DNA of 64,000 nt from Idiomarina loihiensis (GCF_024584785.1 NZ_CP074112.1:186001-250000); one strand, 5' to 3'. Positions 38,038 through 53,200 are shown, counted from the first letter of the stretch. Notes: generated by a model from the sequence alone, not told the origin. A program made the numbers and translations.

Positions 38038-38811
38038 TTAATCTTGCCCAAGACCGCGGCGGAAGTATCGGCTATTCGGAAAGTTTTTCTGCAAGGTAGC
38101 AACTGTATCTTGCTGTAACTGGTCCAGATTTAACTGCTCGTATGAGTTGGCCATAATGATAAGTGCAGTTTCAGCTTCGGCAGTATCAGGGAAGTTCTCC
38201 AGCACGTATTTACCTCGGTTAGCAGCGGATAAAAAAGCTTCGCGCTTCACATAATATTGAGCAACCGCAAGTTCGTACTGAGCCAAGGTGCTTTTAATAG
38301 CGACCATACGCTGGCGCGCATCTGCAGCATATTTACTGTCAGGAAAACGACGAACCAACTCGGCAAAATCATCAAAAGCTTCACGAGTTTTAGTTGGGTC
38401 GCGGTCTGCACGATCAACTCCGAAAAACTCTTGAATAGTATTCTCGGCAGTACGTTGGTTGGTTAAACCACGCATGTATAGCGCATAGTCATAATCTTGA
38501 TGATTGGGGTTTAAGCGCACAAAGCGGTCGATGGTTGCCAACGCTTTATCTAGATTACCAACCTTGTAATAAGCGTAGATTAGGTCTAATTGTATTTGGT
38601 GCGTCAATGGCCCGAACGGATAGCGCATGTTAATCGATTCTAAAATTTGTAGCGCGTTGTTAATGTTACCGTTCGCTAAACTTGATTTAGCTCGCTCGTA
38701 GCCTTTTTCTACGTCACTTAGCCGGCTATCATCAAATTGGTCATCAGGTGTTCCTGAGCATGCGCTAACTGCAATTACTGCTGCGCAAGCTAAAATAAGT
38801 CGTAATTTCAT
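38038..38811 (-). CDS. bamD: Outer membrane assembly lipoprotein BamD
   Basis: BamD is the essential TPR lipoprotein of the Bam complex that inserts beta-barrel proteins. The lipobox VSAC places the lipidated residue at Cys18 of the ATG at 38811; an upstream reading to 38883 would hide the signal. Five TPR-like repeats follow, with the conserved YERAKSSLANGNINNALQILESINMRYPFGP and YALYMRGLTNQ. The 257-residue length fits. It is divergent from rluD, the same order as in E. coli. Confidence 0.95.
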   Translation of the reverse strand: MKLRLILACAAVIAVSACSGTPDDQFDDSRLSDVEKGYERAKSSLANGNINNALQILESINMRYPFGPLTHQIQLDLIYAYYKVGNLDKALATIDRFVRLNPNHQDYDYALYMRGLTNQRTAENTIQEFFGVDRADRDPTKTREAFDDFAELVRRFPDSKYAADARQRMVAIKSTLAQYELAVAQYYVKREAFLSAANRGKYVLENFPDTAEAETALIIMANSYEQLNLDQLQQDTVATLQKNFPNSRYFRRGLGQD

Positions 38812-38932
38812 AATTAGTTTTTTTAATCTCTGTTGATTTAACTTTGGTGCAGCGGACCAAACAGGTACACTATATACATTCAATGCATTCTAGCGCAGCA
38901 ACGGCTGCTTTCACAGGTCCTATTTATAATTT

Positions 38933-39901
38933 ATGAGTGAACACATTTCTTTATCCGGCACAGTGCCACAATCTGCCAACGGTAAGCGCTTGGACCAAGC
39001 AGTAGCTGAGATGTTCCCTGACTATTCACGGTCACGGTTAAAAACTTGGATAACTGATGGGCAAGTACGCATAGATGGTGAGGTCGTCGATCGGCCGCGA
39101 GAAAAAGTTTTGGCCGGTATGGATATTGAAATCGATGGCGTGCTAGTTGAAGTAAAACGCTTTGAAGCGCAGCCGATTGAGTTAGATATTGTCTACGAAG
39201 ACGATGACATTATGGTGATCAATAAACCCGCGGGCTTAGTTGTTCATCCTGGTGCCGGTACTCCGGATGGCACTTTGTTGAACGCGTTGTTACATCATTT
39301 TCCTGCTATCGATCAAGTGCCGCGAGCAGGTATTGTGCATCGTTTGGACAAAGACACCACCGGATTAATGGTGGTGGCAAAAACCATTCCGGCGCAAACA
39401 CACTTGGTTGCGGCCATGCAAAATCGTGAAATCACCCGCGAATATGAAGCTGTGTGTAACGGCCCCATGACTGCGGGCGGTACTGTTGAAGAAGCCATTG
39501 GCCGTCATCCAACGAAGCGTACGCATATGGCGGTAGTGGCGCTAGGCAAACCGGCAGTAACACACTATCGAGTGGTTGAACGGTTTCGTGCGCACACGCA
39601 TTTGCGGCTGCGCTTAGACACTGGCCGGACCCATCAAATACGGGTGCACATGGCACATATTCGTCATCCGTTAGTAGGCGACTTTACTTACGGCGGCCGG
39701 CCTCGACCTCCGCAAAAAGCTGGCGAGCCTTTGTTGGAAATGCTCCGCGGCTTTCGTCGGCAAGCGTTACATGCCGCACGCCTATCGTTGCACCACCCCA
39801 TAACGGGTGAATGGTTAAGTTGGGATGCGCCAACGCCGGCCGATATGGTGGAGCTGCTGGCAGTGCTACGCGCAGATCGTAAAGAGTTTCCCATCGATTA
39901 A
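38933..39901 (+). CDS. rluD: 23S rRNA pseudouridine synthase (1911/1915/1917)
   Basis: RluD makes three pseudouridines in helix 69 of 23S rRNA. The 322-residue protein has an N-terminal S4 RNA-binding domain (about 18-80) and the RluA-family catalytic domain with Asp139 in GIVHRLDKDTTGL, then LDTGRTHQIRVHM. It is followed 2 bp later by the pgeF-type gene, as in many gammaproteobacteria. Confidence 0.96.
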   Translation: MSEHISLSGTVPQSANGKRLDQAVAEMFPDYSRSRLKTWITDGQVRIDGEVVDRPREKVLAGMDIEIDGVLVEVKRFEAQPIELDIVYEDDDIMVINKPAGLVVHPGAGTPDGTLLNALLHHFPAIDQVPRAGIVHRLDKDTTGLMVVAKTIPAQTHLVAAMQNREITREYEAVCNGPMTAGGTVEEAIGRHPTKRTHMAVVALGKPAVTHYRVVERFRAHTHLRLRLDTGRTHQIRVHMAHIRHPLVGDFTYGGRPRPPQKAGEPLLEMLRGFRRQALHAARLSLHHPITGEWLSWDAPTPADMVELLAVLRADRKEFPID

Positions 39902-39903
39902 CC

Positions 39904-40614
39904 ATGCTTATCCCTAACTGGACATTATCTGCGGGTGTGAAAGCTGCGGTTACCACAACCGCAGCTCCGGGTAATGTGGCGGTTCATGTTGGGGATGATC
40001 CTGCTCAAGTCTTGCTTCGGCGCCGTCAGTTAGTGCGCCAATTAGCCTTACCCAGTAGTCCTCGTTGGCTACAACAAACCCATAGTACTCGTGTGCTAAA
40101 CCTCTCAGCATTGCACTCAGATACGCCAATGACGGGGCTGAACGCCGATGCTAGTTATACCAATCAGGCGCACCAAGTCTGTGCGATATTAACTGCAGAT
40201 TGCTTACCCATTTTAATAGCAGCTAACGATGGCTCAGAAATCGCCGCTATTCATGCCGGATGGCGTGGCTTAGCACAAGGGATTATCACCAATACCTTAG
40301 CTAACTTTGCAACGCCAGCAAGCCAGCTCACAGCTTGGATCGGGCCCGCTATTTCTGCAACCGCCTATGAGGTAGGTGCTGATGTTCGCGAGCCATTTTT
40401 ATCGCAAGGCCTTGTTGATGAGATTAGTTTTCGTCCCCATATTGCAGGTAAGTGGTTTGCTGATTTACCTGTTTTAGCGCAACGAATTCTTGCTCAGCAA
40501 GGAGTAGAACAGATAACTCAAAGCGGTTGCTGTACCTTTTCAGACCAAAGGTTTTATTCTTACCGCCGCAATCCACTGTGTGGGCGAATAGCGACGTTAA
40601 TCTGGAAAATTTAA
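39904..40614 (+). CDS. pgeF: YfiH/PgeF-family multicopper-like protein (peptidoglycan editing factor)
   Basis: 236 residues of the DUF152/laccase-domain family. The metal or active-site segments are QTHST, CAILTADCLPILIA, IAAIHAGWRGLAQGI and WIGPAISATAYEVG. The E. coli homologue YfiH has been linked to editing of peptidoglycan stem peptides and some homologues act on purine nucleosides, so exact activity here is uncertain. Start 2 bp after rluD suggests one transcript. Confidence 0.92.
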   Translation: MLIPNWTLSAGVKAAVTTTAAPGNVAVHVGDDPAQVLLRRRQLVRQLALPSSPRWLQQTHSTRVLNLSALHSDTPMTGLNADASYTNQAHQVCAILTADCLPILIAANDGSEIAAIHAGWRGLAQGIITNTLANFATPASQLTAWIGPAISATAYEVGADVREPFLSQGLVDEISFRPHIAGKWFADLPVLAQRILAQQGVEQITQSGCCTFSDQRFYSYRRNPLCGRIATLIWKI

Positions 40615-40621
40615 TTTCCCC

Positions 40622-40650
40622 CTTGAATTTGTCGAAATAATACCCACATT
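40622..40650 (+). promoter_or_regulatory. Sigma-32 heat-shock promoter of clpB
   Basis: CTTGAA (40622-40627), preceded by CCCC, and CCCACATT (40643-40650) are 15 bp apart. This matches the RpoH consensus CTTGAAA and CCCCATNT. It lies 36 bp before the clpB start. Confidence 0.75.
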
Positions 40651-40686
40651 AAATGTCAGGATTAATGATTTTTTAAGAGGGTTATC

Positions 40687-43260
40687 ATGCGATTCGATAA
40701 ATTAACCAATAAATTTCAGCAGGCAGTGGCAGAGGCGCAATCTTTGGCGCTAGGGCGTGACCACGCCTACATAGAGCCATTGCATTTAATGCAAGCTTTG
40801 TTACAACAAGATGGCGGCAGCTTGCGGCCGTTATTTACGTTAATGCAAGTAGATTTGGCGGCTTTTCGTTCAGACTTAGCCGCAGCATTAGATAAATTAC
40901 CCCAGGTAGAAGGTACCGGCGGCGATATTCAGGTATCGCCAGCCACAGCAAGTCTGTTAAATCTATGCGACAAATATGCACAGAAACGCAAAGATCAATT
41001 TATATCATCTGAGCTATTTGTGCTTGCTGCAACGGAAGATAAGGGTGCCTTAGGTGAGATTTTCAAGCGCCACCGAATCGCCAGAGCTGCGGTTGAACAA
41101 GCTATCGAACAAGTGAGGGGCGGAGAAGCTGTGGATGATCAAAACGCAGAAGAGAAACGCCAAGCGCTAACAAAATACACGATTGATTTAACTGAACGAG
41201 CAGAATCGGGCAAGTTGGATCCTGTCATTGGCCGTGATGAAGAGATCCGCCGCACCATTCAGGTGTTACAGCGTCGCACTAAAAATAACCCGGTGTTAAT
41301 TGGTGAGCCAGGTGTAGGTAAAACTGCCATTGTTGAAGGCTTGGCGCAACGCATCGTCAACGGTGAGGTGCCGGAAGGCTTAAAACACAAACGAGTGTTG
41401 TCCCTTGACCTAGGTGCTTTGCTGGCTGGTGCTAAGTATCGTGGTGAGTTTGAAGAACGATTAAAAGCGGTGCTTAATGAATTAAGTAAAGAAGAAGGGC
41501 GTATTATTCTCTTCATTGATGAGCTTCACACCATGGTCGGCGCCGGCAAAGCTGATGGCGCCATGGATGCCGGTAACATGCTCAAACCAGCGCTGGCGCG
41601 AGGAGAGTTGCATTGCGTAGGCGCAACCACCCTAGATGAGTATCGCCAATACATTGAGAAAGATGCAGCGTTAGAACGCCGTTTTCAAAAAGTACTGGTG
41701 GATGAACCATCGGTGGAAGACACCATTGCGATCTTGCGCGGCTTGAAAGAACGCTACGAAGTGCATCACTCAGTGCAAATCACTGACCCTGCAATTGTGG
41801 CTGCCGCAACGCTTTCGCATCGTTACATCAGTGATCGGCAATTGCCAGATAAAGCGATTGATTTGATTGACGAGGCTGCATCTAGCATTCGGATGCAAAT
41901 CGATTCTAAGCCGGAAGATTTGGACCGACTCGAGCGCCGTATCATTCAGTTGCAGTTAGAGCAAAAGGCGCTGCAGAAAGAGCAAGATGAAGCGAGTAAA
42001 AAACGTCTTACCATACTAGAGCAGGAGTTAACCGAGCAGCAGCGTAAATACCAAGAGCTGGAACAGGTATGGTTAGCTGAAAAAGCGGTAGTGCAAGGTG
42101 AGCAAAACATTAAGGCTCAACTAGAGCAAGCCAAAACAGATCTTGAGATAGCGCGCCGAGCCGGCGATCTTAATCGTATGTCTGAACTGCAATACGGCAA
42201 AATACCTGAGCTTGAGCGTCAGCTCAAAGCGGCAACTGAAGCCGATGAGCAGGGTATGAGCTTGCTAAAAAATAAAGTCACCGACGAACAGATTGCTGAT
42301 GTGTTGTCGCGTTGGACTGGAATCCCGGTAAGCAAGATGCTTGAGGGAGAACGTGAGAAATTGTTACAGATGGAGCAACAATTACACCAGCGCGTGGTAG
42401 GACAAGACGAAGCGGTTACTTCTGTTGCTAACGCTATTCGCCGATCGCGTGCTGGTTTATCCGACCCGCAACGGCCACTTGGCACATTCTTATTCTTAGG
42501 CCCAACCGGTGTAGGTAAAACGGAATTGTGCAAAGCTTTGGCTAACTTCATGTTTGACACTGATGAAGCCATGGTACGGATTGATATGTCCGAGTTTATG
42601 GAAAAACATTCCGTATCGCGCTTAGTGGGAGCACCGCCAGGATACGTTGGTTACGAAGAAGGTGGTTATTTGACCGAGGCGGTACGCCGCAAACCTTATT
42701 CGGTGGTCTTGTTAGACGAAGTTGAAAAGGCACACCCAGATGTCTTCAATATTTTGTTACAGGTCTTGGATGATGGTCGTTTAACCGATGGCCAAGGTCG
42801 CACTGTTGATTTTCGTAATACGGTTATCATCATGACATCGAACTTGGGCTCTGATGTTATTCAGGAAAAAGCTCAGCAGCAAAGTTATGATGAAATGAAG
42901 GCAGATGTGATGGGTATTTTACAACATCACTTCCGTCCAGAGTTTCTTAACCGGGTAGACGAAACGGTGGTGTTCCATCCATTAGCCCAGGAACATATTA
43001 AGAACATCGCTAATATTCAATTGCAGCGGTTATATCAACGTTTAGCTGAGCGTGATTACCGTATGGAGTTAACTGAAGCTGCCTTAGCCCATTTAGCTAA
43101 AGCCGGTTTTGACCCAGTGTTTGGTGCCCGACCACTGAAACGAGCCATTCAACAGGAGCTTGAAAATCCGTTGGCGCAACAAATCTTGGCGGGTAAGTTA
43201 CTGCCGCAACAATTAATAAAAGTAGATGTAGAGAATGAGCGGTTGGTGATATCTCAGTAA
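40687..43260 (+). CDS. clpB: ATP-dependent chaperone ClpB
   Basis: ClpB is the hexameric disaggregase that works with DnaK. The 857 residues contain the Clp N domain (1 to about 150), AAA1 with Walker [10 protein letters not shown], the coiled-coil M domain (about 400-525, rich in Glu/Gln/Leu) and AAA2 with Walker [10 protein letters not shown], Walker [11 protein letters not shown] and the C-terminal D2-small domain ([10 protein letters not shown]). AAGAGG gives the ribosome binding site. A sigma-32-like promoter lies directly upstream. Confidence 0.98.
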   Translation: MRFDKLTNKFQQAVAEAQSLALGRDHAYIEPLHLMQALLQQDGGSLRPLFTLMQVDLAAFRSDLAAALDKLPQVEGTGGDIQVSPATASLLNLCDKYAQKRKDQFISSELFVLAATEDKGALGEIFKRHRIARAAVEQAIEQVRGGEAVDDQNAEEKRQALTKYTIDLTERAESGKLDPVIGRDEEIRRTIQVLQRRTKNNPVLIGEPGVGKTAIVEGLAQRIVNGEVPEGLKHKRVLSLDLGALLAGAKYRGEFEERLKAVLNELSKEEGRIILFIDELHTMVGAGKADGAMDAGNMLKPALARGELHCVGATTLDEYRQYIEKDAALERRFQKVLVDEPSVEDTIAILRGLKERYEVHHSVQITDPAIVAAATLSHRYISDRQLPDKAIDLIDEAASSIRMQIDSKPEDLDRLERRIIQLQLEQKALQKEQDEASKKRLTILEQELTEQQRKYQELEQVWLAEKAVVQGEQNIKAQLEQAKTDLEIARRAGDLNRMSELQYGKIPELERQLKAATEADEQGMSLLKNKVTDEQIADVLSRWTGIPVSKMLEGEREKLLQMEQQLHQRVVGQDEAVTSVANAIRRSRAGLSDPQRPLGTFLFLGPTGVGKTELCKALANFMFDTDEAMVRIDMSEFMEKHSVSRLVGAPPGYVGYEEGGYLTEAVRRKPYSVVLLDEVEKAHPDVFNILLQVLDDGRLTDGQGRTVDFRNTVIIMTSNLGSDVIQEKAQQQSYDEMKADVMGILQHHFRPEFLNRVDETVVFHPLAQEHIKNIANIQLQRLYQRLAERDYRMELTEAALAHLAKAGFDPVFGARPLKRAIQQELENPLAQQILAGKLLPQQLIKVDVENERLVISQ

Positions 43261-43288
43261 ATCATACAACAGCAATGGGTGGAACAAA

Positions 43289-43322
43289 CAATAGCCGAGT
43301 ACCACAATACTCGGCTATTTAT
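43289..43322 (+). terminator. Terminator after clpB
   Basis: AATAGCCGAGTA pairs with TACTCGGCTATT around CCACAA, a 12-bp perfect stem, with only a short T-rich tail (TTATT). Confidence 0.65.
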
Positions 43323-43378
43323 TGCCCCATATAAGCTATGCTATGCTGTGCGACCATTTTTGAAAGGACGAAGACGTT

Positions 43379-44239
43379 ATGCCCAATAAATCAGACACAG
43401 CGAATACCGCAAAAGCGCGAGGCATTTATTTATTGCCTAACTTGTTAACAACAGCCGGTTTGTTTTCAGGATTCTTTGCGATTGTCGCGTCAATGAACAA
43501 TATGTTTGAGTCTGCTGCTGTGGCGGTGTTTATCGCTATGGTATTTGATGGGTTAGATGGACGCGTTGCTCGTATGACTAACACTGAAAGCGCTTTTGGT
43601 GCCGAATACGACAGTATGGCCGATATCGTGTCGTTCGGTATGGCGCCTGCATTAGTAATGTATAATTGGGCGCTCTCTGACTTAGGTAAATTAGGTTGGT
43701 TAGCTGCCTTTATCTTTGTGGCTGGCGGTGCATTACGCTTAGCCCGTTTCAATACCAACCTTGGCACTGCCGACAAACGTTACTTTCAAGGTTTAGCTAT
43801 TCCTAGTGCTGCCGCAATTGTGAGTGGTTTAGTATGGGTGGGTAGTAAATATGAAATCGATCCAACCAGCATTAATTATTTGGCTGCCTTTATTACAATC
43901 GCTGCCGGTCTATTAATGGTAAGTAATTTCCGTTACCACTCGTTTAAAGATGTCGATTGGCGCGGACGCGTTTCATTTATTGCTATCTTAGCTATTGTGT
44001 TGGCTTTTGTTATAGTAGCCACCGAGCCATCACTAGTTTTGTTCTCTATTTTTATGCTTTATGCCATTTCAGGCCCTATCACTACGTTCCGGACTGTTAA
44101 AAATATTAAGTTAGAGCATGTTGTTGGTGATACCGATGACTGTGATGGTGAAGCATCAGTAAAGCCAGCGCAGCAAGCGCAATCGAACGAAGTAGAGCTG
44201 GATAGCGCAAAAAGCGAGCAGATGAAGGGCGATAAATAA
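43379..44239 (+). CDS. pssA: CDP-diacylglycerol-serine O-phosphatidyltransferase
   Basis: This membrane enzyme makes phosphatidylserine, precursor of phosphatidylethanolamine. It is the integral-membrane type, unlike the peripheral PssA of E. coli. The CDP-alcohol motif is FDGLDGRVARMTNTESAFGAEYDSMAD, with 7-8 membrane helices and a hydrophilic C-terminal tail (about 245-286) rich in Asp, Glu and Lys. AGGA lies 10 bp before the ATG. The rrn operon follows on the same strand. Confidence 0.94.
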   Translation: MPNKSDTANTAKARGIYLLPNLLTTAGLFSGFFAIVASMNNMFESAAVAVFIAMVFDGLDGRVARMTNTESAFGAEYDSMADIVSFGMAPALVMYNWALSDLGKLGWLAAFIFVAGGALRLARFNTNLGTADKRYFQGLAIPSAAAIVSGLVWVGSKYEIDPTSINYLAAFITIAAGLLMVSNFRYHSFKDVDWRGRVSFIAILAIVLAFVIVATEPSLVLFSIFMLYAISGPITTFRTVKNIKLEHVVGDTDDCDGEASVKPAQQAQSNEVELDSAKSEQMKGDK

Positions 44240-44288
44240 ACGATCGAACAAAAAAGGCGCAGTCAGCACAAAAAAGTGAAAAAAGATC

Positions 44289-44316
44289 TTGCGCCTTTGA
44301 ATATGATCCTTATAAT
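44289..44316 (+). promoter_or_regulatory. rrn promoter P1
   Basis: TTGCGC, a 16-bp spacer and TATAAT, followed by a GC-rich discriminator (TCGCCGCCG). The A-rich GAAAAAAGATC just upstream may act as an UP element. GC-rich discriminators go with ppGpp control. Confidence 0.7.
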
Positions 44317-44428
44317 TCGCCGCCGTTGTCACCGAGAAGTTAGCGGCAGGGTTAAACCGCCAAATAACGAGTAGGAAATCAACCAAGGTTCAACTCAGTA
44401 AAAACTGAAAAAAAGATCGAAAAGGATC

Positions 44429-44456
44429 TTGACCTGAACCAGGGAAAGCGTAAAAT
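44429..44456 (+). promoter_or_regulatory. rrn promoter P2
   Basis: TTGACC, a 16-bp spacer and TAAAAT. An A-rich GAAAAAAAGATCGAAAAGG block precedes it, resembling the block before P1, so the two promoters look like diverged duplicates. This 421-bp stretch between pssA and 16S holds no gene. Confidence 0.7.
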
Positions 44457-44485
44457 ACGCATCCCGCTTCACTGAAGAAGCGAAC

Positions 44486-44496
44486 GCTCTTTAACA
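44486..44496 (+). promoter_or_regulatory. boxA antitermination site in the rrn leader
   Basis: GCTCTTTAACA is the classical boxA core bound by NusB/S10. An identical copy lies before 23S at 46768-46778. Confidence 0.85.
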
Positions 44497-44500
44497 ATAT

Positions 44501-44530
44501 ACCAAGCCAAGCAAACTGTGTGGGCACTTA
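44501..44530 (+). other. 5' arm of the 16S processing stem
   Basis: These 30 bases can pair with 46225-46254 behind 16S (26 of 30 Watson-Crick, several others G-U). The resulting long helix brackets 16S and is the expected RNase III processing site. Confidence 0.7.
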
Positions 44531-44660
44531 CCGGATTCAGGCAGAGAAGCATCTTCGGATGCAACAAAGGTCATTAACTTGACCACCTGACTGATTGGAA
44601 AAGTGCTTAACAAATTAGATTTTATTAAGTCATTGATTCAATGGGTCGATTAAACACTTT

Positions 44661-46204
<1,544 letters not shown>

Positions 46205-46224
46205 TGAAAAAGCCTTGAAGAAGT

Positions 46225-46254
46225 TAAGTGCTCACACAGATTGCCTGGTTTGGT
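46225..46254 (+). other. 3' arm of the 16S processing stem
   Basis: Complement of 44501-44530 across the 16S gene; see that entry. It lies 20 bases after the mature 3' end. Confidence 0.7.
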
Positions 46255-46274
46255 AGATGTAACGGATAGAAACT

Positions 46275-46351
<77 letters not shown>

Positions 46352-46484
46352 CTTCTGCGGTTATGCTGCGTTGGAAAGCCACTCACATACTGATGTATGC
46401 TTCGTGTCTTCCCGCCTTGCCTAACCTTGAAGTTAGTCTTATCGGTTTGTTGGTTTGGTTATTGTGTTTGGTTTATTGTTTTTA

Positions 46485-46512
46485 CGAATAACGACGAACG
46501 AATAACGAACAA
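46485..46512 (+). repeat. CGAAtAA heptamer repeats before tRNA-Ala
   Basis: Four 7-bp units (CGAATAA, CGACGAA, CGAATAA, CGAACAA) lie between tRNA-Ile and tRNA-Ala. The same family recurs after tRNA-Ala at 46652-46700. Confidence 0.75.
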
Positions 46513-46531
46513 CGACAGGCCTGCGGCCTGT

Positions 46532-46607
46532 GGGGCCATAGCTCAGCTGGGAGAGCGCCTGCCTTGCACGCAGGAGGTCAGCGGTTCGATCCCGCTTGGC
46601 TCCACCA
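46532..46607 (+). tRNA. tRNA-Ala (anticodon TGC)
   Basis: 76-nt cloverleaf with acceptor GGGGCCA/TGGCTCC, anticodon stem CCTGCCTTGCACGCAGG (TGC) and encoded CCA. Standard spacer tRNA. Confidence 0.97.
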
Positions 46608-46651
46608 TTTCTTAGTTGTCGAACAGCGAAGCGTACGAACAGCGCAGCGCA

Positions 46652-46700
46652 CGAATAACGAATAACGAATAACGAATAACGAATCACGACTAACGAATCA
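46652..46700 (+). repeat. CGAATAA heptamer tandem array in rrn spacer
   Basis: Seven 7-bp units in a row: four perfect CGAATAA, then CGAATCA, CGACTAA and CGAATCA. The 304-bp stretch between tRNA-Ala and 23S holds this array, a boxA and the 23S leader stem, but no gene. Confidence 0.85.
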
Positions 46701-46767
46701 CGTTTCTATCCAAAGTTAGCGATAAACATTCTCACGAGAATCTTTATCAGTAACTTGATGTTACACC

Positions 46768-46778
46768 GCTCTTTAACA
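46768..46778 (+). promoter_or_regulatory. boxA antitermination site before 23S
   Basis: GCTCTTTAACA, identical to the leader copy, 133 bases before 23S. Confidence 0.85.
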
Positions 46779-46911
46779 ATATGAACAAGCTGATTGTAAT
46801 AAAGTAATGAAATGCCACTCTACTTGAATCCAAAAATGGTAGAGGCGTATCGAACTTGTGTACAGCAAAGAAACAGCCCATAGAGCTCGAATAAACATTT
46901 TCGGGTTGTAT

Positions 46912-49794
<2,883 letters not shown>

Positions 49795-49911
49795 ACAACA
49801 CCGAAGGTGTTTAGGGCTGTAGCCAAGACATAAGTTCGAGCTTCTACTAGGCTCAACTAGAGTGGTGCATTACTGGCACGACAATCAGCGAATTCATATT
49901 GTACAAGTTTA

Positions 49912-50030
49912 CGCCTGGCGGCAATAGCGAAGTGGAACCACCTGATCCATTCCGAACTCAGAAGTGAAACGCTTCCGCGCCGATGGTAGTGTAGGGTCTC
50001 CCTATGCGAGAGTAGGTCACCGCCAGGCAC
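49912..50030 (+). rRNA. rrf: 5S ribosomal RNA
   Basis: About 119 bases, CGCCTGGCGG at the 5' end pairing with CCGCCAGGC at the 3' end, with the conserved CCGAACTCAGAAGTGAAACG. Confidence 0.97.
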
Positions 50031-50041
50031 CAAATACGAAC

Positions 50042-50071
50042 AACCCCTAGCAGCCATGCTAGGGGTTTTTT
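50042..50071 (+). terminator. rrn operon terminator
   Basis: AACCCCTAGCA pairs with TGCTAGGGGTT around GCCA, followed by TTTTT, 11 bases after 5S. Confidence 0.9.
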
Positions 50072-50109
50072 CGTTGCGTGGTCGAAATCACAACTCATCA
50101 ATAGTGCAA

Positions 50110-50224
50110 CACCCGCCACCCGCCACCCGCCACCCGCCAACAGCTAACAGCTAATAGCCAACACCCGCCAACAGCCAACAGCCAACAGCTAACAGCCAAC
50201 AGCTAATAGCTAATAGCTAATAGC
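50110..50224. repeat. Heptamer repeat array downstream of rrn
   Basis: About 16 units of 7 bp: four CACCCGC, then mixed CAACAGC, TAACAGC and TAATAGC, with one CAA offset at 50159-50161 and another CACCCGC at 50162-50168. Less regular copies continue to about 50260. The 248-bp gap before tamB holds only the terminator and this array. Confidence 0.8.
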
Positions 50225-50278
50225 AGTAGCCAATGCTAATAGCCAATCTAATAACCAATACCGAACAACTAAATGCCG

Positions 50279-53200
50279 TCACTTCTCAATAGTATAAAAA
50301 ATATCGCCGCCCTGAGCTTCGCCACTAGCAGTTGACTCAATTAAGATATTATCAGTTAAGAAATAACGAATCAGGAACGTATTGGTGTTTTCAAACAGTC
50401 CCACTCCGTACTTAACGTATAGCTTAGGTGATAGATATTTGCCTATGTAAAAGGAGGTGTCTTGAGGATTCATGGTCGAATCAATCCCAAATTCATCTAA
50501 GCCAAAGATCTCTTGTAATGGCTGACCAATAACCTCAGTACCTTTGGAGCCTAACATGATCAATGCCTGTAACTGCATATTATCACCGCTGCCACTGGTA
50601 GTTCCCGAGCCGCGGCCTAGTATCAAATAGGAAAGGACCTCGCTATCAGGCATTGCTGGTGTTGAGAACATTTGGAAGTCTGGTTCGGTTAGAGTTCCAG
50701 TAATTTGCGCTCCGACAGTCACATTTTCCGTAGACATGATGTTTTCTTTAGCCCTCACCACTCGCAAATCTAGGCCAGGATTATCAACAGAACCGCCATT
50801 GTAGATGAGAGAGCCTCGATCGATTTCTAAACGTTGCCCATAGAGCTCATAAAAACCCTCAGTGACACGCACACTACCACTGGCTGTTAGTGCTCGATTT
50901 GGTTGTTCAATGAGTCGCAAGCGACCTGCTAAATTACCCTCAAAACCGAACGCGCTTACGCTAATCTGTTCACTTAGATTGACGCGAATATCTGCATAAA
51001 GCGGATAAATGGAACTCTCATCGGTTACAACAGGCTTGCCATCCTTATATAATTTAATGTCTTCAGATGGGGTATCTATGCTTTCACCTAATTCCGGCTG
51101 CTCAATGTTTGCATAAGGAATGGTTACTTCGCCCTTCACGTCGATACGCTTATCGATAAGCGAAATGGTGATATTGGGAGAGACATCGACGGTAATTTCT
51201 GGTGTCTGAATGGTGCGAAATTTTTCGCCATCAATATCAATAGCTAAACGTTCGAGTTTGGGTTCAATTAAGCCACGGATGGTGATCCAGCCATCGCCTG
51301 AATAAGCTTGGCCATCTAGCAGAATATTATCAGGTTGTTGTTTGGCTGTTTGCGCATTAACCCGAACACCAGTTAACAAGAGTCCGCTTTCAGCAAAACC
51401 AATTTCATCGGCAGCAAGCTCGATTGAGCCGATTAATTCGGGTTTGGCTAGTGGTCCTGAAAACTCAATACTACCCAGTGCCGTGGCATTTTCATAACGT
51501 AAATCTGGTAAGAACCACTGCAACAAGGTTAAATCTTCTAGGCTTAATAAAACAGAGCCTGATAATTGTGGTGCATCCGCTAAGTTGGTTATTTCGGCAT
51601 CGCCAATAAGAACACCCGCATCCTTGTTCAACTCTGCGGTGATCTCACTCGTGATTAAATCTAAATTACCTGCCCAACTTAATCCCCAAAATTTAAAACC
51701 TGTACTTACTTCTTCGTCTAGCGCAAAGAGAAAGGTTCGATCGCTACGGATATCACCTTCGGTGCGCACAATACTCCAACTGTTAGTATCAACAATCAGG
51801 CTCGCATCTGCGTCAACCAAACCCCATACGCGCTCGGCTACGTCAGCTTCACGAAAACGATTGAGCAAGGCTAGTGGTAGGCTACGTGCAGTTATAGTGG
51901 TCGTTTGTTGCTGATTGCTGTATGCGGTTTGTAAACAGATCTCGGCTGGTATGCGGGCATTAGATTGGAGACAGAGATCATCAGCTGTTAGAGCTACAGG
52001 CTGGGCCAAAGGAACTTCTAGTTTGCCGTTCTTATTGGTTGCCCAATCACCAAAATCTGGATGTTTAATACTTAACTGAGCGATATCAAATACGACCGCT
52101 TGGTTAGTGTTTAATGCCGCTGAGGCTTGCAGGATTAAGTTTCCTTGTGCGTATGGACTATTTGATAATTCTGAGATATCAGGTACTTGAATATCGATAA
52201 GTAGCGGTTGGTCGCTGCGCATGGCACCATCTAGTTGCACTTTGTTTGAGCGCCATTGAAGATTAAATTGTTCAGCACGAACTCGGTTATTGCTAAAAGC
52301 TAAACCACCTTCTGCAGTAATTTGCTCAGTTAAACTCGCATCTATAAGTTGGCTATCCAAGGTAAACTGCTGGACATCAAGATGGCCTTCAACATTTTCC
52401 TTCCAATTCAGGCGGCCCGCAAGTAGTGCGTTAAAGTTTGGCGCAGTCAGGCTTAGGCTCTCAATGGCGAGATCATGAAGGCTACCAGTGCCATGGAGAT
52501 GAGTAGAAACTGTCTCGGTTAAAGGATGGGTAACATCGGCCGCTAGTTCATAGCTAAATTTACTGAGATTATCTTTAACCTTTAACGCCAGCTGCTTGAT
52601 CAGGAAGTTTTGTTCAGTGTGCTCTATCGCTACGTTATCAATAGCTAAATCAACATTAAACTCAGTTTGATTTGGTTTTACCATGGCATCGAGATAATTA
52701 GATACAACACCTGTTGCATTGATGCTGCCACCAGCCATCTGCTTGGAAGCCGATTGGATGTCATTAATTTGGAGTTGATGTAGCTGCAACCGGGTTGGGT
52801 CGGCATCAAGGGTAGCGGATAGCTTGGCATCATTGAATGACGTTAACCAAGCAGCCGCTGCGCTATCTTCTAGTAACGGAAAGCCGAGGCTGAGAGGTAA
52901 CTGGTTCAGAATTAACGAAGCCTGCCAAGAAAAATCAGTTAACAGCTGTTCTGCATGAATCGTCATTTGCTGCTCAGGTATTTGTTCGGCTTCAAAACGG
53001 GTCACCGCGTTTAGACTATTTAGGTTGCCGACTAATTCTGTACTTCCAGTAAGTTCGGTTAATGCTACTGCAGAGATAGGTAACTGTGATAATTGCCAAG
53101 TTGCGGTCACGGATGATTGATAGGGGGCAGTAGTATCAAGTTGGGCGTCCATGACAGCATCCATGTTGTCGTAGCTGATTTTTACCTCAGTTAGAGTTAA

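Noticed and set aside
44251..44299. AAAGGCGCA/TGCGCCTTT pair after pssA as a terminator
   Set aside because: The loop is about 31 bases and the right arm overlaps rrn P1, so it is too uncertain to list.
50110..50260. CRISPR-like array
   Set aside because: The repeat unit is 7 bp with no unique spacers and no cas genes are in the window.
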